NCBI GenBank assembly: GCA_011033025.1
Contig: WFMF01000014.1
Span: 1,046,890-1,110,889 of the forward strand
Direction: 5' to 3'
DNA length: 64,000 nt
Source: Beroe forskalii
Taxonomy: Eukaryota; Ctenophora; Nuda; Beroida; Beroidae
The notes beneath the pieces were generated by a model. It was not told the DNA's origin. It saw only the letters and a program-made list of their open reading frames with translations, and did not search any database. Made by a program: the position numbers and the translations under genes. Shown here piece by piece: positions 44,108 to 53,696 of this stretch (its first letter is position 1; each line of letters starts with the position of its first letter).

Positions 44108-47081
44108 ATGAAACACCAGTATTTGAGACCAACGAGTATTGGCATACTGCAGTACAGCCCCGCATTGTTATTGATTGTTTCCATGGTAATCACTGCTATT
44201 GACACTAAGTTTGTGAACGTTGGCAACAAGACGATCATCGTGACCAATGAGGAACGAATGGCTGTGCTATCAACTGAAGAATATAATCAGGAATCGTGTC
44301 TTCTACATTTTGAATTAAATGTGTTATATCGAGTAAATCTAATTCAACCACTCGAAGGAGTGAAAAGTGGATCAGCTCCTTTACATTCTGAGCCTGAACG
44401 TTATTCTGAAACGTGTGAGTTTAACTTGGACGTCTTTCAAGTTTTTGAATCTGTACAATCCAATGACGTGCTTAGCGGTGCTTTAGAACTGATTGATCAT
44501 GATACGAAATGGTACTGTGAGCCAAAGTACAGTAAAACTCTCGCAAGTCCGTATTGTGACGGATATTCCTTCTGTCTGACAGATGAGTGTGGATGTAACT
44601 CGGAGAAGGACAGTGACCTCGCCAACCCCGTGTTTTTGTGTCCTGATCACTCGGGGTGCATCTCTTTCGACAACCTGTGTGATGGACATCACAACTGCAA
44701 AGATGGGTCTGATGAATGCATTTGTGAGGGATTCATTCAATTGAACTGCTCGGCGTTTTTGTATAGACCTTACTGCATATCTGTGAAGCGGTATTGCAAA
44801 GGCTCGCTAACCAAGATCAATCTTACTACGTATCAAAGACTGCTTCCTGGAATGTTCACTTGAGATGGGTTTACTGATTGATTGCTACAAAATAATGAAT
44901 TTGATTGTTGCTGAGGAATTTGATAATCCTGTAAGTTCGTGCTTGCAAGATAATCGTGATATCCTTCGAGAATCTACTAAAACTGGGGATGAAATTCAAA
45001 CCGTGCTTTCTTTCTGTCTGAACAATTGTTCAGAGTATTACAAAGGTGAAAGCTGGGATATTTTTTGTGACCTCGTTAGAACAACTGGGCCTGATGGAAG
45101 ATTTGGCTTTTCTTTCTATTGTGATGAATCGTTTTAGATTTGTGCGCCATATCTGTGATGGAATAATCCACTGCGAAGATGGAATCGATGAAACAAATTG
45201 TCCTAACCGCTTCTACTGTTCCAGGAACAGTACCGAATGGATAGCCTGGGATAAAGTGTGTAATAACTTTAAAGATTGTCCAACTGGGTTAGACGAATGT
45301 GCGAACTGTGACATGGGCTACTTTTCATCATCTGAACTTTTGATAAGCTCTAAAGTTGTTTTTGTTCTAACTTCTTTGAGCTGCATTGCAATCGTTTTAC
45401 TGAATGGTGCGCAGGGATACACTTGCTTTTTTACACCCACTTCCACCCACATTGGGGAAATCAATAGGATAATCACGCTGCAGGTCCATTTCTTTGACAT
45501 GATAATGGGTGTGTATCAGTCGTTGGTAGTCATTGCAACTGTGGTCTTCAAGATGAAGGGTAACTATTGCGAGTTTGACCAGGATTGGAGAACAAGCACT
45601 TACTGCATTATTCTAGGGATACTTTACACATTTTCTGCCCATGGCTCTCTGCTCTCCATCGTGCAACTGAGCGTTGTCCGGTCCATTTCACTTGTCTCAA
45701 ACAATACCATTCATATCAGAAAGTCCCTCATCGTTTTGTGCATATCTACCTCACTCATCCTTCTCAACGTTTTGAATTCTATTATTCCATCGATCCCTTC
45801 AGCCTACATCCAGAACGTGTTCAGAACAGAAATTTTCCTTACCTATGCCAAAGAAAACCCGTCGGTGAGCACAAATTTGCTGAATGAGACCCTCCTCAGG
45901 GCAAGTTATGAAAGAGTTTTCCATCGCAAAGAATCTGACATGGAAAAAATTTTGGGTGATTTCAGGAAAACGTCCACGAGCGACAAAGTCTGGCACACAA
46001 CCGAGATAAGTTACTACGGAACATCTGGTCTTTGCTTGCAAAATCCTTTCAAGTCCCAAGAGCCATATATCCCGTACAAAATTTCATATCTCACCGTCAT
46101 TTTGGTACTTTTGTTCCTTATGTCTGCAGCGTACATAGCCATCATAGGCAAGAACAAGCAAAGCAAGAAGAAAGTTAGGAACATAAACGGCCAGCAGCGC
46201 ACTCAGAGGAACAGAGATTCGACGGCTCTGACAACCAAGGCAATGTGGATGATTGGAAGCCAGTTGTTGTGTTGGTTCCCCTTCATAGGCGCTGTGGTTT
46301 ACTACATGTGTAAAGGAGTGGATTCCCCTCCCAACATTGTGTTCGAAGTGATTTCCTTCCTTGTCATTCCCATCAATAGCCTTCTCAACCCACTGTACTA
46401 CAGCAAGTTATATAGAGTCTTAGCCAAGGGCTTGTATAGATGGTTGAAGAAGGTTGGCCAAGCTAAAGAGAAGAATGAGGAGGGAGAATTGCAAGCTGAA
46501 GAGAAGAATGAGGAGGTAGAATTGCAAGCTGAAGAGAAGAATGAGGAGGTAGAATTGCAAGCTGACCAAGCTGAAGAGAAGAATGAGGAGGTAGAATTGC
46601 AAGCTGACCAAGCTGAAGAGAAGAATAAGGAGGTAGAATTGAAAGCTGACCAAGCTGAAGAGAAGAATGAGGAGGTAGAATTGCAAGCTGAAGAGAAGAA
46701 TGAGGAGGTAGAATTGCAAGCTGACCAAGCTGAAGAGAAGAATAAGGAGGTAGAATTGAAGCTGACCAAGCTGAAGAGAAGAATAAGGAGGTAGAATTGC
46801 AAGCTGACCAAGCTGAAGAGAAGAATAAGGAGGTAGAATTGCAAGCTGAAGAGAAGAATAAGGAGGTAGAATTGCAAGCTGACCAAGCTGAAGAGAAGAA
46901 TAAGGAGGTAGAATTGAAGGCTGACCAAGCTGAAGAGAAGAATAAGGAGGTAGAATTGCAAGCTGACCAAGCTGAAGAGAAGAATAAGGAGGTAGAATTG
47001 CAAGCTGAAGAGAAGAATGAGGAGGTACAATTTCAAGAGCACGTGACCTTAACTGCCTCTGAAACTAAGACCACAGACTAG
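44108..47081 (+). CDS. LDLa-domain 7TM receptor with charged repeat tail; three 1-base frame breaks
   Basis: ATG at 44108 and an N-terminal hydrophobic segment (LLLIVSMVITAI) suggest a signal peptide. Three LDLa modules follow: FLCPDHSGCISFDNLCDGHH..DGSDEC (near 44627-44725), FYCDES..RFVRHICDGIIHCEDGIDE (45115-45195) and FYCSRNSTEWIAWDKVCNNF..LDEC. Seven membrane segments run from about 45340 to 46410, with VVRSISLV at the DRY position and NSLLNPLYYSK (NPxxY). The tail repeats AEEKNEEVELQADQ-type units. Frame breaks: near 44823, near 45130 (inside one LDLa module) and near 46756, where GAATTGAAGCTG lacks one A found in other units. LDLa-7TM proteins include relaxin receptors and GRL101; no leucine-rich repeats are seen here. 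Ligand unknown. The breaks look like base loss, and the gene is probably intact. Confidence 0.82.
46465..47030 (+). repeat. Coding minisatellite of 33/42 bp in receptor tail
   Basis: About 14 units of GCTGAAGAGAAGAATrAGGA then GGTAGAATTGmAA, with or without a 9-nt GCTGACCAA extension. They encode acidic/basic heptad-like AEEKN(E/K)EVEL(Q/K) units, a probable coiled coil or charged single helix. Copy number is likely variable. Confidence 0.9.
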
Positions 47082-47374
47082 ATTTTAACAGGGAAGTGGA
47101 CTTGTATTTTGAGAAATTCCTATGCTGGCTTTTTCCTAGATTCACTATTGTATAGCTGTATAATACTGGTCACATTTTGCTTTACCCGTCTGCACGTGCA
47201 ACCGCAACGCTCCACACATTTTGGACGGTCGTTTTTCTATTGTCCTTATACTTATATGAGTATCCGTGTGTTGCGCTGGAGATGGGTAAAAATGAAAAGT
47301 TTTTAGCTTTCTGTGCTACATCCCTTGGAGGAGAAACGATAATATTCTAAATCGTTTCATAATCGAAATATGAG

Positions 47375-47725
47375 TGACTTAAAAGCAAAACCTTGACAAT
47401 TTTTCTCAAAACATTTGATCAGTAACCGAAATTTATATTTCGGTCAAAGTGTTACAGAATTTGTCACGACCGTTTATCAGCGGACAGGGACTGTTTGTTA
47501 ATTTTACATCGAATATCTGTAATTGAAGCAGAATCTCTTTAAAATTGACTTTTTTGCAGTTTGCTATGCTAAGGAATGTACTGATGTCAAATCAGGTTTT
47601 TGATGTCCAGAAGGTCATTAAAACGGTCGTGGCAAATTCTGTAACACTTTGACCGAAATTTGAATTTCGGTTGCTGACCAAATGTTTTGAGGAAAATTTT
47701 CAAGGTTTTGCTTTTAATTAAGTTC
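47375..47725. mobile_element. MITE-like inverted repeat
   Basis: Arms of about 100 bp (47380-47480 and 47625-47722) are inverted copies: TTAAAAGCAAAACCTTGACA at the left and its complement at the right; ACCGAAATTTATATTTCGGT is itself palindromic. The centre is unique. No ORF. Confidence 0.75.
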
Positions 47726-47984
47726 AACTTCTTCGCAAAAAGTGTACCTAAAACGAGATAATCAAATATTTTTTATCTCGTTTTGGATACAATTTTTTGC
47801 CAAGAAGTTTAACTTAACCATGGATTTCTCTGTAGCAATTTCCATATTACAACTTTTACATTGTATTATCTGATTTTCGAGTAGATGAACTTGCAAAAAT
47901 TCCGCAGTCTTATTTGAACGTTTCCAGGGGACTTTGGTTCTCAAAAGCTGAAAAAGTGTGTAGCATTATCTCTGACCTCGCGAC

Positions 47985-48110
47985 CACTAGAATTTTTTTT
48001 TGTCCAAGTGGCCGGCTAAAGCGGTTAAAAAAATTATCCGATTTTGGTCCATTGGGCCGGTTAAAAAAAGGCCGACTGAATAAAGGCGAATAAGGTAGTT
48101 AGAAGAGTAT
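47985..48110. mobile_element. MITE fragment
   Basis: Has the TTTGTCCAAGTGGCCGGCTAAA and GGCCGGTTAAAAAAAGGCC blocks and the GGCGAATAAGGTA end of the family at 18127-18530. It lies in sequence downstream of the last placed MED14-like exon. Confidence 0.55.
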
Positions 48111-48163
48111 TAAAGTGATACGTTTCCTGGTTACAGGTAATAATTGACAATGTTTCTCCCCAC

Positions 48164-51100
48164 CTTGTTCCATGATAAGGTTGGTCGCCTGTCTGAAGCG
48201 CTGCTGGATGCGTTGTGCCATGTAGTCGTTGGGCATCAGGTCCGCTCTCTTGGTGGTGCCACTCGTAATCTCGTACACCATAGGAATGGTAACCGGGTCG
48301 TGAGGCCGGGACACATGGTCTAGCCGGACTGAAGTTAGGGATTAACAATGAGCCCCGACAAATTCCGGATCTGGGTGTATGCCAAGTTAGTGAGGCCGGG
48401 ACACATGGTCTAGCCGGATGAAGGTGTATGCCAAGTTAGTGAGCCCGGGACACGTGGTCTAGCCGTATCTGGGGGTAGGCAAGTTAGTGAGGCCGGGACA
48501 CGTGGTCTAGCCGGATCTGGGGGTTAAGCAAGTTAGTGAAGCCGCAACACGTGGTCTAGCCAGATCTGGGGGTTAGGGAAGTGAGGCCGAGACACGTGGT
48601 CTAGTCGGATCTGGGGGTTAGGCAAGTTAGTGAGGCCAGGACACGTGGTCTAACCGGATCTGGGGGTAGGCAAGTTAGTGAGGCCAGGACACGTGGTCTA
48701 ACCGGATCTGGGGGTAGTCAAGTTAGCGAGGCCGGGACACGTGGTCTAATCGAATCTGGGGGTAGGCCAAGTTAGTGATGCCGGGACAAATTTCTAGTCG
48801 GATCTGGGGCCGGTTAAAAAAAAGAGGCCGGGACACGTGGTCTAGTCGGATCTGCGGGTTAGGCAAGTTAGTGAGGCCGGGACGCGTGGTCGAGCTGGAT
48901 CTGGGGGTTAGGCAAGTTAGTGAGGCCGGGACACGTGGTCTAGCCGGATCTGGGGGTAGGCCAAGTTAGTGAGGCCGGGACACGTGGTCTAGCCGGATCT
49001 GGGGGTTAGGGAAGTGAGTCTGGCCGAGTTATGGTGCCAGGGGGTCAGCCGGATCTGAGGTCGGGACGCGTCTAGCCGGATCTGGGGGTTAGGGAAGTGA
49101 GGTCGGGACGCGTGGTCTAGCCGGATCTGGGGGTTAGGAAGTTAGTGCGGGCCGATCTGGGGTAGGCAAGTAGTCTAGCCGGATCTGGGGGTTAGGGAAG
49201 TAAGTGAGGCCGGGACACGTGGTCTAGCCGGATCTGAGGGTTAGGGAAGTGAGGCCGGGACACGTGGTCTAGCCGGATCTAGGGGTTAGGGAAGTGAGGC
49301 CGGGACACGTGGTCTAGCCGGATCTTGGGGTTGTGACACAAAAACAACTCGTAGATAGTAAAGCAGCAAGATCTATCCTTTCTAAAGTTCTATACCCCAA
49401 AAAGTCAACGGAACTGGAAGCAGTGATTAGAGGAGACCACGCAACTGATAGGGTAGTCAGGATTACTGGATACCCCATGACTTACTAAAGAAGAGTATCT
49501 TGTTGCTGCTGAAGAGGGCGCCAGTGATCCCTGGTTGGAGGAGGTTGTTGGTGCTCTGTACGGTGGGTGGCACCAGGAGCAACCAGCTCATACGCCACTT
49601 GAACCTCGGGTCGGGCTTCTGGGAGGGGAAGGGGAGATTATTCTCGGCATATTAGAAGTTGGCGGATATTGCTATGATTTTCGACTGATATTTTTTTTTT
49701 TCAAGGATATCACGTGATATCCTTGGTGTGTGATACCAAATGGACCAATCAGATGGTTGTATATGACGTTGGCAATATCATATACAACCATCTGATTGGT
49801 CCATTTCTATTTCATATAAGAGAAACGTCAGAGCAATAAAGTATGCGATTCGAAATTAATAAAGCCGCAAATTTCTAAATACGCCGACTATAGTGGGTGG
49901 AAGAATTCGGAGGGGAATAAACATGTGTCCGGAATATCAAACCAATATGAAGCATGTCTATTGATATTGATTATTGAGCACGAACAGACTGAATTTTATT
50001 AAGGTGAAAATTGAATTTTATTAGGTAGATGATTATTAATGATAAGTAAACAAAACATCAGTATCATTTAACTTTGAAAGCAAATCTCTAAAATTACATC
50101 ACTTACCAGTTCGAAAGACATGATGTTGATGAACTGTTGGAGAATGTCCTTCTGGGCCCCCAGGATCCTCAGGAAGCTGAGAAGGGCGTTGTACTTGAAG
50201 GGGTTGACTGCGATCTTCTCCGCGAAGTAAACCACCAGGGTGTCGATCATGCTCTTGTTCCAGAAACCGTCCTTCGTCGGGGTCACGGATAAGGACAGGA
50301 ATTGGAAGTTGTTTGCGTCAATGCTGAACCTAAGCAGGAATTGGAAGTTGTTGCAGACTCTAAAATCAAAGCCGGGCAGATGTATGGATCTTCCGTAAAA
50401 TTGGATTTCCTATGAATATGGTTCGTAAGTAAATCGTGAGCAACATCACAATTAAATTTGTAAAATCAAACCTGTAGATGAAACATGAAGATTGAAGATT
50501 GTAAAATCAAACCTGTAGAAGCACGTTTCGTGGTGAAGAGACGTTGCCATCAGCTCATTGCTCCTGATCGTCAACTGAAATGAAATGCCCCTGCCTTGAA
50601 TAACAATCAGCTATGAATAAATAAAAGTATACTGCAGTGAAAACCATTGAAATATGATTGAAAGCAATGAAAAGAGTTTTAAAAGAGTTGAATTATACAA
50701 AGAGAGTGTTATCCCTCTTACCGATCTAATCTTGTCGGGTATAAGGCTGGCGATGTATCGCTTCAAGAGACACGCGGATAGCATGTTTTCCAAGACGCTA
50801 CACCTCCTCTTATCTGGCACTGAAAATAACCATAATTATGCCTAACCATTTCAGGGTACAACGTAAACTTCCGATACTTTGGTCCTGATATATTCTTCAG
50901 CACACATTAAAAAAGTAAATAATGTGTTGCTTACAGTAACTATAATAACTCTTCATATTATCATTCCAAATCTAGAAAGAGCTATTAGCCTTCTACTCAC
51001 GGATGTTGATGTTGTCGGAGGTGAAGGGGTTGTATGAGTTGCTGAGCAGGGTTTCCAACATGGTCCTGTTCACGAACAGCGAGGTGTTGGGTCGGTGGGG

Positions 51101-51171
51101 AGTCCGGGGTGCTGGCTTGGCTGAGTTCGTGGGACTGGGATTAACACCGTACCCCGGGGCTGCTGACTGTC
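48164..51171 (-). CDS. MED14-like: MED14-like Mediator subunit, C-terminal six exons (partial)
   Basis: Exons in transcript order: 51171-51001, 50819-50722, 50574-50513, 50359-50107, 49618-49486, 48328-48164. All have AG/GT borders and join in phase. Encoded: PAPRTPHRPNTSLFVNRTML; CSVLENMLSACLLKRYIASL; FQFLSLSVTPTKDGFWNKSM; FKYNALLSFLRILGAQKDIL; FKWRMSWLLLVPP; KILFFIRLDHVSRPHDPVTI; VYEITSGTTKRADLMPNDY. The order matches the conserved C-terminal part of Mediator subunit 14 (tail/scaffold of the RNA polymerase II coactivator), including the vertebrate-type SGTTQQAD motif region. Upstream exons for the first roughly 1,000 residues and the last exon are not seen. Either they lie beyond, with other genes in the introns, or this is a partial copy. 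Intron 48329-49485 is filled with a minisatellite built from the exon edge. Confidence 0.75.
48330..49335 (-). repeat. About 50-bp minisatellite made of a 3' splice site plus exon start
   Basis: At least 16 head-to-tail units. On the minus strand each reads CTAACCCCCAG followed by ATCCGGCTAGACCACGTGTC and CCGGCCTCACT. The next exon (48328 downward) starts TCCGGCTAGACCATGTGTC after CTTCAG. So each unit carries a branch-point-like CTAAC, an acceptor AG and a copy of the exon's first codons (RLDHVSRPH). Confidence 0.9.
49702..49725. repeat. 24-bp perfect palindrome
   Basis: Centred on ATCACGTGAT with arms CAAGGATATCAC. The centre CACGTG is an E-box, but there is no evidence of promoter function here. 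Confidence 0.85.
49738..49806. repeat. 69-bp hairpin with perfect 29-nt arms
   Basis: Arms begin AAATGGACCAATCAGATGG and pair exactly across an 11-nt loop. It lies in a MED14-like intron (49619-50106). Likely a small MITE; together with the 24-bp palindrome beside it, it forms a cruciform-prone spot. Confidence 0.85.
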
Positions 51172-52091
51172 CTGCGTAGGAAGGGGATTAGAACACGGTT
51201 CATTTGTGCCTCGAATTTTTCTGTGACGGGCGGAATGGGAAAGTTAGCTAAAAATTTTTGTAAATATTTATGTAATAAAACTAAAGAACAATATAATGAT
51301 GTTGTAAATTTATTTAGATAGTTAGATGTAAGCTCTCGTTTTTAGTTTGTAAAATGGTTTTATTATGTATTAGGGGTTCCAGGAGCCTCAGAAAAAGAGA
51401 AAATATCATTTTAGGTAATGATTGTGGCTTTGATTGTAACGAAGCTCGCATTTCGTAATTATTTGGCGAAGCCATTTCTATATGAACATGTGACCCTGTA
51501 AATACATTGTGCAAATTTATTTTCCGTTTTCAAAAAATACCCCATATTATGATGAATTTCCCCCACATTATGACGAATTTGCCCCACTTTCATTTTCCGG
51601 AAACTTTTCAGATTTGACAGTACAGATAAAGGTAGTATACACAAATACTCCCATAATCCTCCAAACCACGTTCATTTCTAACCCTCATTCGCCTTAAGCC
51701 TTTACGTAAAACAAAAAAAGCGATTGGGGAGGGAAAAATTATACTTGAGAAATGCACAACCAATGATTTCCGGAAAATATTCCACTCGTAAAACACACTT
51801 AAAGAAAATTGAAAAACAGGTGGAGTTATCTTCAGTTTCACAGTTTTTAAAGATCTTTTTAATTTTTCAGATTTCAAAAATTTAAATCAGCTTTTTTATA
51901 TTTTTATATTTTAAAGTTGCTTCATCAAAAGATGTTCCATCGAAAATGCTACTGATATCTTTTTCTAAAATTATCAAACACAAAATATGTCCCTAGAACT
52001 AATTAAGTTCAATAAACATGATCAAATCAAGCAATATAGTAATGTCATTTGGTCAACAAACGCAGAACTGCGTTTAGAATGACTTCAGTCT
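51172..52091. other. No gene recognised
   Basis: AT-rich. Contains a tandem CCCCA(C/T)ATTATGA(C/T)GAATTT pair (51540-51585) and a dispersed segment (51675-51735, CGCCTTAAGCC ... GGGGAGGGAAAAA) also seen near 55440 and, inverted, near 43520. No further MED14 exon was found. Confidence 0.45.
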
Positions 52092-53159
52092 TTAAACTTG
52101 AGTTTCAGATCTCTGTTCTCCAGTAGTTGACACAGCGTTCTCCCCCGCAGTTGTGGATGTTGCTTCCTTCCCTGCTGTAGAAGTGGTCTTGTCTCCTCTC
52201 ACACCAGATATCCTTGCCTCTCCTCCTCCTCTTATCCCACAGATTGCCCTCCCAATAAGTGCAGCTCTTTGCTTCAGGAACTCCCTGAAACTCTGCACCG
52301 TGAGGCTGTAGATATAGAAGTTCGTCATGACGTTGATGTTAAGGATGGCATGGGTTGCTCTACGGAAGTGTACGTAAAGTATTGGGTCCTGGATGGACGG
52401 CTCCAATATGTAGAACAACCCTACTGGCAGTGCAGACAGACAGTACGCCACAGCTGTTGCAATGACTGTCATCAGACCTTGCCATTTTACCTTGTCACCC
52501 GCTCGATTCGTTATTCTCATGGCAAGGACTATGAGCCATGTAGTGGTTACTATGACAACGATGTTTGGTACCACTGATGCTAAGCTGCTTAAAACTGGTC
52601 TCCAGATTGTCCAAGCTTCCGCTGAAAAGCCATAGACGCAGCTGTATAGTAAGTAATTGAATTGCACGTCATCTTTATCAATAACAAGGAAGAGAATAGG
52701 AGTTGCTAGGGAACAGATCCAGATGATTCCGCAGACGATATGAGCTTTCGATTTAGTCCAGAGACGAGCATGCAAGGGGTACTGGACTATGAGGAGCTTG
52801 ATGCTGCTTAAGGCAGCTGTAAAGTAGAAGCTAGCCGGGTAGGAGTAGTAGGGTAAATAGCCCCTAACACTGCATAGGAAGGATCCCAGAATATTCCGTT
52901 CAATCCGTTCTGAGATCAGAATAACAAGGGAGAGACAATTGTTGAATGAGTTAATGAGATCGCACACTGCCATGTGCTGCATGATGGTGACAATGGCTCT
53001 GTGGAGCTTGAAGGCATTGTATCTGATGGATGCCACAAGGATAATGGAATCACCTAGGAAGGAGGATAGGATTATGAAGATCGTGTATGAGATCCAGCAG
53101 TATCGGGCAGCCTGGTTGTGGATGCTACACTCAGTGCAGTTAGTGAAAGAGATGTTCAT
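52092..53159 (-). CDS. Single-exon rhodopsin-type 7TM receptor
   Basis: 355 codons, ATG to stop, uninterrupted. Short glycosylatable N-terminus (MNISFTNCTE), then seven hydrophobic segments: YTIFIILSSFLGDSIILVAS (TM1), VTIMQHMAVCDLINSFNN (TM2, with the AxxD aspartate), TM3 ending SSIKLLIVQYPLHARLW, so the DRY arginine is replaced, IVCGIIWICSLATPILFLVI (TM4), VVPNIVVIVTTTWLIVLAM (TM5), VIATAVAYCLSALPVGLFYI (TM6) and NVMTNFYIYSLTVQSF (TM7, degenerate NPxxY as NFYIY). The Ser/Thr-rich tail has TTSTAGKEATSTTAGENA. Lack of DRY and of a normal NPxxY suggests atypical coupling. Ligand unknown. Confidence 0.85.
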   Translation of the reverse strand: MNISFTNCTECSIHNQAARYCWISYTIFIILSSFLGDSIILVASIRYNAFKLHRAIVTIMQHMAVCDLINSFNNCLSLVILISERIERNILGSFLCSVRGYLPYYSYPASFYFTAALSSIKLLIVQYPLHARLWTKSKAHIVCGIIWICSLATPILFLVIDKDDVQFNYLLYSCVYGFSAEAWTIWRPVLSSLASVVPNIVVIVTTTWLIVLAMRITNRAGDKVKWQGLMTVIATAVAYCLSALPVGLFYILEPSIQDPILYVHFRRATHAILNINVMTNFYIYSLTVQSFREFLKQRAALIGRAICGIRGGGEARISGVRGDKTTSTAGKEATSTTAGENAVSTTGEQRSETQV

Positions 53160-53475
53160 TAGGCCTGTTTATCGGGTCTTCAGAGGTATCCGGATTCCGG
53201 GTGTATTGCTAGTAGAGTAATAGGTACTACAAAATGATGAATCTAACTTGGTTGGAGATAAAAGAGGTGCATCAAACCAATAACAGGTGCTGCAACTAGT
53301 ATAGTACTAGACACTTGTATGGCGAAAGGATTGTGATTCAGGAGTTCTGGTTGATGACGCTGCGTTAACGTGAAACAGCTGCGTCTGTTCTCAAGCACCA
53401 ATTTCAAGCGCTGCTGACAATTCCTATTTTTGTCCCATCTGCAGCCTTCGCACGTGATTTGAATAATGATTCAAT

Positions 53476-53660
53476 GATTCATGACGTCAAAAACTTCAAT
53501 GGTACACCAACAGGAATTCGGGGTAGTCAATACCCACTGAGATTAGATTTACAAATGTAAAGATCTTAGTAATGGTTCATCACGCCAAAAACTTCACTGA
53601 GTAGCAACTGAACAGGAATCAAGATAGTTCGGGGTAGTCAATACTGGGAAAAGGATACAA
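53476..53660. repeat. Imperfect about 100-bp tandem duplication upstream of the receptor
   Basis: TTCATGACGTCAAAAACTTC to GGGGTAGTCAATACCCACTG (53476-53541) and TTCATCACGCCAAAAACTTC to GGGGTAGTCAATACTGGG (53576-53650). It lies about 320-490 bp upstream of the minus-strand receptor ATG. The first copy has a TGACGTCA core (CRE-like). Promoter role is a guess. Confidence 0.6.
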
Positions 53661-53696
53661 CAATACAACAGTGTCAGGCATGGTTACCACAGTTAA

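Noticed and set aside
46398..47042. Minus-strand Leu/Phe-rich ORF of 214 codons opposite the receptor tail
   Set aside because: It is the antisense of the KE-rich coding repeat, an expected shadow.
48775..48969. Short plus-strand ORFs in the MED14 minisatellite
   Set aside because: Repeat-encoded and on the opposite strand to the gene.
48330..49335. CRISPR-like or centromeric satellite
   Set aside because: No spacers; the unit derives from the adjoining MED14 exon edge and is confined to one intron.
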